40,033 nt of DNA. It comes from Candidatus Omnitrophota bacterium (lineage in GTDB: Bacteria > Omnitrophota > Gorgyraeia > Tantalellales > Tantalellaceae). Below the pieces are notes generated by a model. The model did no database searches and was not told where the DNA came from. It worked only from the letters and a program-made list of their open reading frames with translations. This document shows, one piece after another, positions 8,053-17,183 of this stretch. The first letter of the stretch is position 1, and every line of letters begins with the position of its first letter. The translations under genes were made by a program, and so were the position numbers. Location of the stretch: the NCBI GenBank assembly GCA_015231405.1, contig JADGBR010000005.1, forward strand, positions 1-40,033, in the 5' to 3' direction.

Positions 8053-8305
8053 CACATCTCCTTTTTTTATCCCCATAATACAAAAACCTTCGACGGGCGC
8101 ACTTATTCCTATCGAAGGTTTTACTTTTTTACCAGCCACCGAAAAATTTTATTCAGGCTGGTCCGCCGTAGCCAGATACTATTTAATAGTTAGGCGTAGG
8201 CGGAACGTCCAGGATTTAGCCCTTCATAACTCAGGACATGACATTATTTCAGAATGAGAACTCCCCCTGGTTTTATTGTTACATAAAGAAATATATCATA
8301 TGCCG

Positions 8306-8323
8306 GCGACAACATCGTGTCGC
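8306..8323. repeat. Short hairpin repeat, copy 1
   Basis: An 18-base inverted repeat, GCGACA-ACATCG-TGTCGC. The same 18 bases occur at 10119-10136. Here it lies just after the WYL regulator gene. The pair brackets the WYL and TPR genes. Confidence 0.6.
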
Positions 8324-8356
8324 GATGTGAAAATATTTTATTGCAGGTACCGTTTT

Positions 8357-9298
8357 CTACTTTCTAAGATACGCCCGTATCCTTTCCTCTATCTTCTCTT
8401 TGATCTCTATCGGCGCTACGACTTTGACCCAGGGGATCCAGCTGAGTATGGTAGGAATGATCTCCATATCACAAGAGACAAGCGACTCGATAACGATGTC
8501 ACCGTTAGCGCGTTCCTTGACTATTCTTTGTTTGGGGAAATAATTGCGTTTCTTGAAGAATTCCGCTACTTCCTGCGACACCTCAAGCGTAACCTTCATG
8601 TTCCTATCGCCGTCGAACCACACGTTAACACTTTCGTCGAGTATACGCTTAAGGTTATCCGGTATCTTGAAGCTTTTATCCACCGGCTTAACCTCTTTCA
8701 TTTTATCAAGGCGGAACTTGCGCATTATCGTCTCGTTCCCGCATTTAGCAAGAAGGTACCAGAACCCTTCGTAGAATATTATTTTAAGCGGCTGGCATTC
8801 ATACTCTTTGACCTCGCCCTTACCTTTACCCGAGGCGTAACTTAAGCGCAAGCATGTATTCCCGCTTACGGCTTCGGTCAAAGTATCGGCAAACGGGTAC
8901 TCCGCTTTCAGTTTTATTCCGTCAAACGCTTTAAGGTAATATGGCGACCTATGGTCTCCGCCTGTGATCTTGTTCTGAAAAGACTTGAACGACTCCTCGA
9001 ACTTCGTTCCGAGCGACCTCGCTATATCGTAGAGAAATGCTATTAAAGTCGCGTCTTCCTCGGTAAGCATCATTCGACCTAGATTGAACCCCTCTACGAA
9101 CTTATAACACCCTTTACCGCAAGGCATAACGGGAAACCCGACCATATTCAGTAGCTCAATATCCCTCTGTATGCTGCGAATGGACACGTCAAACTCATTC
9201 GCCAGCTCCGCGGAGAAAACCTTCTTCCCGGTATCGAGCCTGTTGAGAACCGCCCATAGGCGAAAGATCTTTTTGTCGTAGGTTTTGGGTTTGGTCAT
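8357..9298 (-). CDS. WYL-domain transcriptional regulator
   Basis: A 313-residue regulator. Residues about 1-65 form a winged helix (FRLWAVLNRLDTGKKVFSAE, then a recognition helix SIRSIQRDIELL). Residues about 135-220 form a WYL domain with the motif as FWYLLAKC, and the C-terminal WCX region follows. WYL regulators sense nucleic-acid or nucleotide ligands and often control phage-defence genes. The ATG at 9298 is chosen because AGGAGGG lies just upstream; the open frame extends 7 residues further. It stands alone on the minus strand. Its targets are unknown, though the nearby defence genes are plausible. Confidence 0.88.
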   Translation of the reverse strand: MTKPKTYDKKIFRLWAVLNRLDTGKKVFSAELANEFDVSIRSIQRDIELLNMVGFPVMPCGKGCYKFVEGFNLGRMMLTEEDATLIAFLYDIARSLGTKFEESFKSFQNKITGGDHRSPYYLKAFDGIKLKAEYPFADTLTEAVSGNTCLRLSYASGKGKGEVKEYECQPLKIIFYEGFWYLLAKCGNETIMRKFRLDKMKEVKPVDKSFKIPDNLKRILDESVNVWFDGDRNMKVTLEVSQEVAEFFKKRNYFPKQRIVKERANGDIVIESLVSCDMEIIPTILSWIPWVKVVAPIEIKEKIEERIRAYLRK

Positions 9299-9397
9299 AG
9301 CCCTCCTGATCCAATTCAATATTATTCACTTTCCTGTATCGAGGGCCGATACGCCTGACCCTGCAACGAATATTGATCTTCCGGGACCAGTTATAGT

Positions 9398-10072
9398 TTA
9401 CACCATCACCCCGTGTTTTTCCATGAGCTCGTCCCTTATCCCCGCCAGGTTTCTTATCCGCTCTGACCTCTTTTTCACTAGTTCCCTTATATGGATAATG
9501 GGTATGATATTAGCATTACTCAATTTTATCGCGCGCGCGTAACAATTCGCAGCCTCGCCCGGCTCGTCCAAAGCCTCAAGTGCCATAGCCAGATTCTTCC
9601 ATGCTACCCAATGCTCGGGATCAATAACTATCGCACTTTTACAAAGTTCCCTGGCCTTTAGCGGCTCGGCCTTCAATAGATAGCAGAAAGCTGCTTTAGC
9701 GAGTCGCATATAGCGCACCTCATTGACCCCGGTATCGAATTCGGCGCTCGCGAGATAATGTTCAAGGGCCTCTTCATCCCGCCCAACTTCCTGGCAAGCC
9801 GACCCCATGCGGTAAAGTATATCCGGCCTTGCCTGGGACATTCTCTCATCCTTGAGCGCCTCCATGCATATTGCCAGAAAGTCGTCGACCTTGCCCCCAG
9901 CAACGCATATCACCTGCAAGTCGATAAGCGCGTTCATTTTCACGCCTACCCCCTTGAGCGCGTGATACGCCCGCTTCGCGTCCTCAAGTATCTCCTCGCT
10001 ATAGAGCAATCTTTCGTTTGAATAGCTCACAGCGACGAACCCGGCGCCACTTTTCTGATCGTCATTATCCAT
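9398..10072 (-). CDS. TPR-repeat protein
   Basis: A 224-residue tetratricopeptide protein. Repeats are visible as YRMGSACQEVGRDEEALEHY, and later AWKNLAMALEALDEPGEAAN, each with the W/L/G/Y/A/P spacing. The chosen ATG at 10072 has GGGAGG six bases upstream; the open frame reaches 10219 and would overlap the terminase end. It sits just after the terminase gene, where a portal gene would be expected in a phage, but nothing in it looks phage-structural. Confidence 0.72.
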   Translation of the reverse strand: MDNDDQKSGAGFVAVSYSNERLLYSEEILEDAKRAYHALKGVGVKMNALIDLQVICVAGGKVDDFLAICMEALKDERMSQARPDILYRMGSACQEVGRDEEALEHYLASAEFDTGVNEVRYMRLAKAAFCYLLKAEPLKARELCKSAIVIDPEHWVAWKNLAMALEALDEPGEAANCYARAIKLSNANIIPIIHIRELVKKRSERIRNLAGIRDELMEKHGVMV

Positions 10073-10118
10073 ATCGGCCTCCCTGGTTATTTGCCTTAAC
10101 CAAGTGTACATCATGACC

Positions 10119-10136
10119 GCGACAACATCGTGTCGC
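10119..10136. repeat. Short hairpin repeat, copy 2
   Basis: The same 18 bases (GCGACA-ACATCG-TGTCGC) as at 8306-8323. This copy lies between the terminase stop and the TPR gene start. Confidence 0.6.
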
Positions 10137-10181
10137 TGTGATGTTTGAAGTATCCGCATATCGCACCACCGTCTATCCAAA

Positions 10182-11759
10182 TCACAGGCTCCATATCCCT
10201 CCAAAAAACGTATTCTCATTGGCGAGCTTTACGGCTATCTGGAGGGCGTCTAAGGCGTCATCATGCCCACCCTTCGGGTAGAACCTCATTTCTTCGATGA
10301 GTGCGCGGTGCTTCCTGAGGATCTTTATCTTTCCGCTCTTGAAAAGGGGCTGTAGCGAATCGATACGCACCCGTTTGTTGGCAGTATTGACCACTTTCTC
10401 GACTGTAAAATATCTCCGCAATTCATCCGCCCGAGCCATAAGATAATCCGCCATAACTTCCTGGAATTGGTTTGACTCAAACCCGAACATAGTATATCGC
10501 CTGAATTTGGCGTACTCCAGGATGGTATCTATTGTGCTACTTGGCCTTCTTCTGGCCACATCGACATCCAGCACATAGGCCGTTCTTGTTACATCATAAA
10601 AGGCCACTGTTATGATCGCCGAGAAATCCCCGCTATCAACTTCCTTTCCCAGGCTCGGATCGCAAGCACCAAAAATTAGTATACTGCGACCTATTTTTTC
10701 GAACAGTTCCTCCTCAGTCTTAAATTCATCCTCCCAGTAGTAAGTATCGTTAAGGTTAAAGATACAATCTTTTTCGTTCACGGGTTCGTTCTGGTATTCG
10801 CTGTTAAAGCTGTACTCTCCTTCTCTTTCTTTAATGACCATAAATTCATAGTAGCTCCTTCCCTCCGGCCACAAAAGCTGCACACCGCTTAGCATATCTA
10901 TTTTGTTGTCGTTAAAGTATTTTTTCGCCGCATCTGGGCCGCTTTCGCAATTATATTCCTCCAGAATGTGATATATCTTAGACCATTGCCCCCATAGCTC
11001 GGTCCTTTCATTAAAAGCCAAGATGGCCTTATATATACGTTGTATCCACCCCGGGGTTTGCTTAGGGTCTGTGAACCTCGCGAGAAGAGAATTGTAGTGG
11101 TGTATCGTTCCTATGTAGATAATATTTGTATTTTCGCTGCCGGCTTGAAGTACTGATTTCTTGAGCCAATCTTCTAGCCTATACGCACTCTCCGGATTGC
11201 GACAGGTCTCTGTAGTTTCGATATCGTCAAGAATGATCAATGTCGGCCTTTCCGATAGGTTGCGGCGACCTCGTATCTGTTGCCCCGTACCCAGCGCGAT
11301 TATTTTTATGCCGTTTGGAGTTATTATTTCATTTTCCGACCATCTCACCCCGCTTACGCGCTTATTGACGTCACATATTTCCGGAAAGTCTTCCGCAAGC
11401 CTGGCATTCGACTCGATCTCTCGCTTAATATCCCTCAGAAAGGCCGATGCCGTGTCAGCCGTACTTGATATTATCACTATGAACTTCTCCCGCTTATGGC
11501 AAATACAGTAGATAACATACTCGAGACTCACTATGGTACTTTTGGCAAAACCGCGTGGTGCGGCTACCGCGATATGCGCACCTCGTTTCTTCGATACATC
11601 CGACAAGATATCCGAAATTTCCCTTTGAAATATACCATCTGGTTTTTTGTGGTACTCAGAAAAATAGTATTTCCGGAAGCGCTGGAAATCCATCCCTACA
11701 CCACGCCGAAGCTTCACGATGCTACGTGCTATACCCCTCATATCAATTATCTTACCCAT
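10182..11759 (-). CDS. Phage terminase large subunit
   Basis: A 525-residue terminase. The ATPase half has Walker A APRGFAKST (67-75) and Walker B LIILDDIE (173-180). The nuclease half has FGACDPSLGK (D366), FGFESNQFQE (E427) and GGHDDALDAL near 497-506. All catalytic positions appear intact, so the protein may be functional. It follows the small terminase-like gene with an 8-base overlap. No portal, protease, capsid or tail gene follows, so this is an isolated packaging module from a tailed phage or a satellite. Confidence 0.92.
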   Translation of the reverse strand: MGKIIDMRGIARSIVKLRRGVGMDFQRFRKYYFSEYHKKPDGIFQREISDILSDVSKKRGAHIAVAAPRGFAKSTIVSLEYVIYCICHKREKFIVIISSTADTASAFLRDIKREIESNARLAEDFPEICDVNKRVSGVRWSENEIITPNGIKIIALGTGQQIRGRRNLSERPTLIILDDIETTETCRNPESAYRLEDWLKKSVLQAGSENTNIIYIGTIHHYNSLLARFTDPKQTPGWIQRIYKAILAFNERTELWGQWSKIYHILEEYNCESGPDAAKKYFNDNKIDMLSGVQLLWPEGRSYYEFMVIKEREGEYSFNSEYQNEPVNEKDCIFNLNDTYYWEDEFKTEEELFEKIGRSILIFGACDPSLGKEVDSGDFSAIITVAFYDVTRTAYVLDVDVARRRPSSTIDTILEYAKFRRYTMFGFESNQFQEVMADYLMARADELRRYFTVEKVVNTANKRVRIDSLQPLFKSGKIKILRKHRALIEEMRFYPKGGHDDALDALQIAVKLANENTFFGGIWSL

Positions 11760-12408
11760 TGTTCTCTCCTTTTTGTTGTTCGTCCCGAACCGCCAAGATA
11801 TCCTTTTCTATTTCCGCCTGCGCTATGCGCAACTTTATCTGTTTGACCTCTTGCTCAAGATCGGCGGTCATACCGTCTCCTTCCGATGCTATCCTTTCGA
11901 CTTCACATAGCTGGTTTTTGAGCTCATGTATCACCTTGTCGTCACTTACATTAAGTGTATGTGTAAAATCTCCAACGATGGTCTTTGGCTTAAGTGGAAG
12001 ATATCCAAGTGTCTGCAGCTTGTCGACGACCTCCATATCGACACGATGTGCAAAATACTCCGCCTGCGCCCTTTCTGACACACTTGTATCCCTTGAGCGC
12101 GCAAGGCGCATAAGGTGATCTCTATGGATCCGCGCATACACTACAACTTCGCCCACGGTCTTTTTGGCCAAGTCTAAGCTGGGCACAAGCCCATTCCGGT
12201 CTCGTATTTCCTCGATATCCCTCCGTATAGTTTTATCGCACTTCATAAATATCTGCGCTATAGACGGTACGCTGTACCCTTCACCCAAGAACACTTCTAT
12301 GCATTGTTGCCTTAGTTCTTTATCGATAGTGCCGGGATCGATACGGCTGTCCTTTAGATCTTGTATCAGATTTAGTAAAGGTATTTCTTTCTTATCACGA
12401 CCTGCCAT
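11752..12408 (-). CDS. Terminase small subunit-like DNA-binding protein
   Basis: A 218-residue protein. The part near residues 30-60 (CIEVFLGEGYSVPSIAQIFM then CDKTIRRDIEEIR) is a helix-turn-helix of the homeodomain-like kind. The C-terminal half is a charged coiled coil (LKNQLCEVERIA to IRNAQ-type heptads) that could allow oligomerisation. Position, between a phage methyltransferase and the large terminase with overlaps on both sides, is what suggests a small terminase role; it would recognise packaging sites. Confidence 0.65.
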   Translation of the reverse strand: MAGRDKKEIPLLNLIQDLKDSRIDPGTIDKELRQQCIEVFLGEGYSVPSIAQIFMKCDKTIRRDIEEIRDRNGLVPSLDLAKKTVGEVVVYARIHRDHLMRLARSRDTSVSERAQAEYFAHRVDMEVVDKLQTLGYLPLKPKTIVGDFTHTLNVSDDKVIHELKNQLCEVERIASEGDGMTADLEQEVKQIKLRIAQAEIEKDILAVRDEQQKGENNG

Positions 12409-13675
12409 GTTCCACCCCCTCGCCGTATTTACTTAATAGTTTTGGAGATACCCTGGCCTCGCCGGCAAACGCTATATACCTTTTAATAACGGCGTCACAG
12501 TATTTGGGATCGACCTCCATTCCAAAACAGCGCCTGCCAAGACTCTCGGCCGCTATCAAGGTCGAACCTGAACCTAAAAACAGGTCCGCTACCACATCGG
12601 CCCTTTTTGAGCTGTTCTTGATAGCCCGCTGTGCCAAAGACATCGGTTTTTGTGTGGGGTGCACGTAAGTCTTATTGGGATCGCGCCTTATTTCCCAGAG
12701 GGTGCTTTCATTCGTGGGGCCATGCCATATATGCGGGCCGTTATCTTTCTTCCAGCCGTAGAGGCAAAACTCCGTCTGGTTATTGTAGTCGGCATACGAC
12801 AGCGCGAAACTCGGTTTTGCCCATGTTATTACGGTAGCCACGTAAAACCCGAGATCGGTTAGCATCCCATGCATGGGACCGAACTGCCTGTGCCCGTTCC
12901 ACACATATATAGGAGCACCTGCGGATAAATGTGGCGTGACGTTTTCAAATACGGCTTTAAGCCATTCCTCATATTTCGTCTGGTCCATGTTATCCGAACT
13001 TATCGTTTCGCCTCTCCTCGCATGTTTAGCATTCGCTTTTCCGACAGGTCGATTGCCGGTCGTATAGTTGACGTTATACGGAGGATCGGTGTTCAATAAG
13101 TGGATCTTATGACCACTTAAAAGCTTATCCAGATCCCCATTCTTCCCGGCATCACCGCAAAGTATCCGATGTTTCCCAAGTTCGATAATATCGCCCGGTT
13201 TTGTCACAGGTTTTTCAATAGCCTCCAGAGCCGCGTCAAAGTCGAAATTGTCGTCTTCCTTTATATCCTGATACGAATCCAGAAGCTCGCTTATCTCGGG
13301 CATATCAAAACCAGTTATCCCAATATCAAAATCCGGCATACTGGCTAGGCCGTCCAACAGGTTCGCTAATTTCTCCTCGTCCCAGTCGCCGCGGATCTTA
13401 TTTAGGGCAAGGTTCAATGCTTTTTCTTTCTCTATCGGGAGATCAACTACGCTTACCTCCACATCTTTATGCCCTTCCTCTTTTAGTATCTTGAGCCTCT
13501 GATGGCCGGAAACCAAAGTCCCGGTTCTTTCATTCCATACCAATGGCTCGATATATCCGAACGTTCTAATGCTTTGTTTTAGCTTTTCGTATTCCGCATC
13601 ACCCGGGAATAGATCCAGCCTCGGATTGTATGGTGCGGGGTTGATCTCTTCCAATCTAACCTTCCTGATCTCCAT
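12395..13675 (-). CDS. ParB-like domain plus DNA adenine/cytosine methyltransferase
   Basis: A 426-residue protein. Residues 1-95 form a ParB/Srx-like domain (EINPAPYNPR, VSGHQRLKILKEEG). Residues about 165-410 form an N6/N4 DNA methyltransferase with DPPYNVNY at 197-204 and FLGSGSTLIAAE near 366-377, in the order of beta-class enzymes. Such fusions are common in phages beside terminase genes and are thought to methylate phage DNA. The start has an AAGGAGGAG box. A palindrome just upstream (13688-13704) may be an operator. It overlaps the next gene by 14 bases. Confidence 0.9.
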   Translation of the reverse strand: MEIRKVRLEEINPAPYNPRLDLFPGDAEYEKLKQSIRTFGYIEPLVWNERTGTLVSGHQRLKILKEEGHKDVEVSVVDLPIEKEKALNLALNKIRGDWDEEKLANLLDGLASMPDFDIGITGFDMPEISELLDSYQDIKEDDNFDFDAALEAIEKPVTKPGDIIELGKHRILCGDAGKNGDLDKLLSGHKIHLLNTDPPYNVNYTTGNRPVGKANAKHARRGETISSDNMDQTKYEEWLKAVFENVTPHLSAGAPIYVWNGHRQFGPMHGMLTDLGFYVATVITWAKPSFALSYADYNNQTEFCLYGWKKDNGPHIWHGPTNESTLWEIRRDPNKTYVHPTQKPMSLAQRAIKNSSKRADVVADLFLGSGSTLIAAESLGRRCFGMEVDPKYCDAVIKRYIAFAGEARVSPKLLSKYGEGVEHGRS

Positions 13676-13687
13676 GACTCCTCCTTT

Positions 13688-13704
13688 TGTTCATCAGATG
13701 AACA
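13688..13704. promoter_or_regulatory. Palindromic operator candidate upstream of the methyltransferase
   Basis: A perfect 8+1+8 palindrome TGTTCATC-A-GATGAACA ends 13 bases before the start codon and abuts the ribosome-binding site. A second partial site (ATTCATCTGAAT) follows directly. It could bind a repressor, including the product of the ParB-like domain, to control the packaging genes. Confidence 0.45.
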
Positions 13705-13806
13705 TTCATCTGAATCAAATAGAAGCTTGCCCGACATTAGCAGCAAAATCACTGGACAAAAGGAAAGTATTTTTTTGCATCAATATTACCGAGAAATGTA
13801 GTGCGT

Positions 13807-14895
13807 TTACGCTAGGAGTGAAGTTGCCAGCCAGAACTCTTTATCCGATTTCAGTTTTGGCAGGTATTCCTGGGGGCTTAGATTGAGATGGGTTAGTATT
13901 TTAGTAAGAAGAACTTCGTCAAGGCACCGTTTTGTATAGATGTGTCTGATATTTTCGCCGAGATACTTTTCGATATTATTTATCGGAACTTTACGTAACA
14001 TCTTCTTCCCATAAAGACGCTTGAACGTTTTCCGTTCGGATAAAAGATCACTCCATGTAAGTTCTCCATATTTCGACTCGTCATAAAACAACAAGCCTTT
14101 GTCCTTCGGAGACATAACCCGAGCTATCCTTTTTGCTATGTTGGCCTTCTCTTTTTTGCAGCATGTTGAATGCGTCCGACCGTTTTTAAAAAAATAACAG
14201 AGTGTTTTTAATTTTTCATCAGACGATAACCTAACCTTTTCGCTGATCGCTTGGAATTTGCCGTCTTTCGAATATATGGGAAAATATCTGTTGAAATACT
14301 TTCCGCTTGAGGTGAGGTCTTCTCTGCATGATACACTTGTCTGACGATAGAGTATCGATAATCTGGCCATAATTGCAATGGTATCATTATATTTTAACTT
14401 TTGACAATGTTTGAGATTCTGAAACAATTTATAATATGCCAAATCCTTCCAGCAGTCTTTGTGCTCATATTGCGAATGCTTGAGGAATTCCTTGCATATC
14501 TGAATCCTAACCCTAATCTCTTTCGCCTTTTTCATGAGACCATTTGAGGATTTTTTTATTAAACGACATTCATAATTTTCTAACTTGTCCAGATATTGAT
14601 GCAGTTTTTCTGCAATATGCCTTCTTTCCCCTTGATGCTTGTCCAACGAAACAAATACCTTCGCTATATTCAAGGAAAGGTGTTGTTCGTTAAAACATGG
14701 ATCCTGTGGAACCGCAGCTTTTGGCAAAAGATCGCAGAGGATCTTACTTTCTCGCAGTTGTTGGATTGCCTTTCTAACCGGTTCCCGTAGTTTTTCGTCT
14801 TCGATTCGTTCTGCCGATTTAGGGCCTGGAGCAACTTTAAGTATTATCTTTTTAGATTTCTTTCCTTTTCCCATTAGCAGCTGTTTCCTTTTCAT
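13807..14895 (-). CDS. Hypothetical protein, partner of the Abi/HEPN gene
   Basis: A 362-residue basic protein of unknown family. The N-terminus is lysine-rich (KGKKSKKIILK), the middle has two cysteines in THSTCCKKEK and the C-terminal part is rich in basic and aromatic residues. I see no nuclease or ATPase motif. Its start codon lies three bases after the stop codon of the Abi-like gene, so the two are almost certainly one transcript. By position it may be the second component or antitoxin of that system; this is inference only. Confidence 0.6.
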   Translation of the reverse strand: MKRKQLLMGKGKKSKKIILKVAPGPKSAERIEDEKLREPVRKAIQQLRESKILCDLLPKAAVPQDPCFNEQHLSLNIAKVFVSLDKHQGERRHIAEKLHQYLDKLENYECRLIKKSSNGLMKKAKEIRVRIQICKEFLKHSQYEHKDCWKDLAYYKLFQNLKHCQKLKYNDTIAIMARLSILYRQTSVSCREDLTSSGKYFNRYFPIYSKDGKFQAISEKVRLSSDEKLKTLCYFFKNGRTHSTCCKKEKANIAKRIARVMSPKDKGLLFYDESKYGELTWSDLLSERKTFKRLYGKKMLRKVPINNIEKYLGENIRHIYTKRCLDEVLLTKILTHLNLSPQEYLPKLKSDKEFWLATSLLA

Positions 14896-14898
14896 TTA

Positions 14899-15705
14899 TT
14901 AAAAAGGCAATTCACCGTTCCCGCTCTCAAGAAATACTGGTTTCTTGGATTTTCCCGATTCTATCGCTTCTATAAATCTAATGGAACTAGTAACGTGCTC
15001 AAAGATCAGCAGGCTTTCGTTGTAATTCAAAAGATTATTATCATGAGCGAAACTATGATCGTTTCGCACGGTGTTAAATGCTTCCATTGTCGATATCATT
15101 GACTTCAGGATACGCGTAGACATCTCCGACTCAATGCGCCCATCACGTTTTAATACCTTCGCATACTCTCCAACAAGACTATGAAGCGGTTTCTCTTTGC
15201 TGGTAGTTATCCCATTCTTTTCGCAAAGGTTCCGGAAATATTTAACTACAAACGTATGAAGCCTATCCAACCCCGCTTCCGGCTCATTCTTCTCGATAGA
15301 TTCACGAACGGATCGCGCTAAAGCATTAAAAGACTGATCTTCATTGCCAGAGATTATGTTGCTCAAATCAGGAGCTGGCATACTCTCCTTGAGCCTCCAA
15401 ACAATCTTCAGACACTCTTCAGGAGCGGTTGATGTTGTTTTGCTCCCGGAATACTCTTTCCATTCGTCAAATATCAGCCCCAACATTTTACCGACAAGAA
15501 AATTACTTTCCTTATCCCAAAAGGCACGCATCCTATTAGCCTTTGAATCTCCGCGGTAACCATATTTCTCATCATAAATATCTATCCCAACACCATCAAA
15601 AAAGAACTCAGCAAATGTTCGGTTCGAGAAGTCCAGAACATACCCGCCTCCCATCCCGAGTGCCCGTTCCAGTTTGCGTTTCTCCATGGCAGTAAGATCT
15701 GACAC
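14899..15705 (-). CDS. Abortive-infection protein with AbiJ-N and HEPN domains
   Basis: A 268-residue protein. The N-terminal part matches the AbiJ N-terminal style: LERALGMGGGYVLDFSNRTF and RGDSKANRMRAFWDKE. The C-terminal part (about 145-255) is an Abi_C-type HEPN domain with the ribonuclease motif RNDHSFAH (R214-x6-H221). Proteins of this kind are phage-responsive RNA cutters that stop cell growth. It is followed at once by the unknown 362-residue gene and preceded by the HEPN-like gene at 15768. Confidence in the family is good; a defence role is inferred from family. Confidence 0.82.
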   Translation of the reverse strand: MSDLTAMEKRKLERALGMGGGYVLDFSNRTFAEFFFDGVGIDIYDEKYGYRGDSKANRMRAFWDKESNFLVGKMLGLIFDEWKEYSGSKTTSTAPEECLKIVWRLKESMPAPDLSNIISGNEDQSFNALARSVRESIEKNEPEAGLDRLHTFVVKYFRNLCEKNGITTSKEKPLHSLVGEYAKVLKRDGRIESEMSTRILKSMISTMEAFNTVRNDHSFAHDNNLLNYNESLLIFEHVTSSIRFIEAIESGKSKKPVFLESGNGELPF

Positions 15706-15767
15706 TGTTACCTCAGTTTAATAATTTTACGTTTTACCCCGTCGTGGGCATTAGACACATCTTGGGA

Positions 15768-16451
15768 TTAAGTATTATGTTCCTGAATGTTTTCAGGTAT
15801 AAAATTATGCCAACGAGGCCTTATACATTTATCAAAGTCATGGCCAATAGTAGATTCAGGCCAGTACCTAGACCTTAGATTTTCATAAGTTTCCGTGACT
15901 GACCACATAGGTAAAGTTGATTCTTCGCCATTTGTGACAAACTTAAATACATTAACATAATATCTAGTTTTGAACGAACATACATTATTCATAACTGATT
16001 GCTCAAGAGTACCATAATTGTCATTTTCGTAAGGATCAGTGGCTGCAAAATGAGCAGCTATTTTGTTTCGCCATAGTTTTATTTCCGGGATAACTGTTTC
16101 TACGTAATTATCGCATTGTGCCTTAATATGCTTTTTATTGTTAGAAATATCTGTCGTTGTCCATGAATTAGAAGACAAAACCTTTATTAAACCTACCAAT
16201 CTAACATAGTTGACCAATGATGTACTAAACCAGTGGAACGCACACGAAATAAGCGGATCTACACAAGGCATCATTACAAATTGCTTTACACTGGGATCTT
16301 GTGAAATATTTTCACCCTCATCAACCTTAGTCATGACGGCCAAACGAAAAAGCCCGTTTGGTAAATAATTGATCGCATGAAGATTTTTCATCGGGAGCTT
16401 CAGGAGATCAATTTTTATGTTATCTATATAATCTATAATAATTTCATTCAT
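15768..16451 (-). CDS. HEPN-like hypothetical protein
   Basis: A 227-residue protein of unrecognised family. Its most telling feature is LWRNKIAAHFAA, an R-x5-H motif (R128 to H134) in a predicted helix that resembles the RNase motif of HEPN proteins. The upstream helix ALSC-like FHWFSTSLVNYVRLVGLIKV would fit the first long helix. It starts 18 bases after the HNH gene, so it is probably co-expressed with it. Alternatively it could be a structural helical protein with a chance motif. Confidence 0.5.
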   Translation of the reverse strand: MNEIIIDYIDNIKIDLLKLPMKNLHAINYLPNGLFRLAVMTKVDEGENISQDPSVKQFVMMPCVDPLISCAFHWFSTSLVNYVRLVGLIKVLSSNSWTTTDISNNKKHIKAQCDNYVETVIPEIKLWRNKIAAHFAATDPYENDNYGTLEQSVMNNVCSFKTRYYVNVFKFVTNGEESTLPMWSVTETYENLRSRYWPESTIGHDFDKCIRPRWHNFIPENIQEHNT

Positions 16452-16469
16452 CTACCTGTCCGATTGCTG

Positions 16470-17162
16470 CTATTCGATTTTATCTTTCTTTGCAATGTTA
16501 TGCCGAGCGCACATTAGTTGTATGTTTTCAGCGACCAGGGAAGATCCGCCCTTTGAATATGGGATTATGTGGTCAAAGTGTAAATTATCCGTGCTGCCAC
16601 AGGTTACACATTTACCTTTATCTCGTTTCCACACTTCCAGCTTCACTGCTGTCGGGATTAACCTATCGTGCTCCATTTCTTTTTGCTTGATTACATTCTC
16701 TTGTGATTCGTCGCAAATTTTGAGTTTGAATTTAAACACTTTTCTTGCATTGCTATTTTCTTGCCATGAATCTATCAATTTAAAGATACCGTTATCTGCC
16801 CAAATACCGGACCTGATTTTCTCATATACCCTAACAAACTCTGGATTGTGGTTCTTATTTTTGTGTGCCAGCGCTGCCTCATAAAAAAGACCATTTTGGG
16901 TCAATCCTCCACCTGGGTTATGCATTGGTTGATCAACCTTTTTGGGATCTGGTCCACCCTTCGTATTAGGAATGTCATGTCCTTCATATATCAGAACTCT
17001 GCCATTCTCTTCGATCTTATCTGCATAAGGAGCTCCCTGCCTTACACTCATAAGAATAACGCTGAACCCGCTACGCAAACGGTAATTCATCCCACGCTGA
17101 AGATTAACCCCCGCCTCTTTACACATGTCTAAATAAGATATAATATTGCCTGATTTAATCAT
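16470..17162 (-). CDS. HNH endonuclease with N-terminal SRA-like domain
   Basis: A 230-residue protein. The C-terminal HNH domain (about 185-230) has CVTCGSTDNLHFDHIIPYSK...LMCARHN, with the four zinc cysteines or histidines and the DH catalytic pair. The N-terminal part (about 10-110) contains YRLRSGFSVILMSVRQGAPY and a GRVLIYEGHD strand, which resembles the modified-base-binding SRA/YDG fold of McrA-like enzymes. It would then be a modification-dependent restriction enzyme that cuts methylated DNA. No methyltransferase is paired with it, which fits. Confidence 0.8.
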   Translation of the reverse strand: MIKSGNIISYLDMCKEAGVNLQRGMNYRLRSGFSVILMSVRQGAPYADKIEENGRVLIYEGHDIPNTKGGPDPKKVDQPMHNPGGGLTQNGLFYEAALAHKNKNHNPEFVRVYEKIRSGIWADNGIFKLIDSWQENSNARKVFKFKLKICDESQENVIKQKEMEHDRLIPTAVKLEVWKRDKGKCVTCGSTDNLHFDHIIPYSKGGSSLVAENIQLMCARHNIAKKDKIE

Positions 17163-17183
17163 CTGTTTATTCCAATTATTCTA

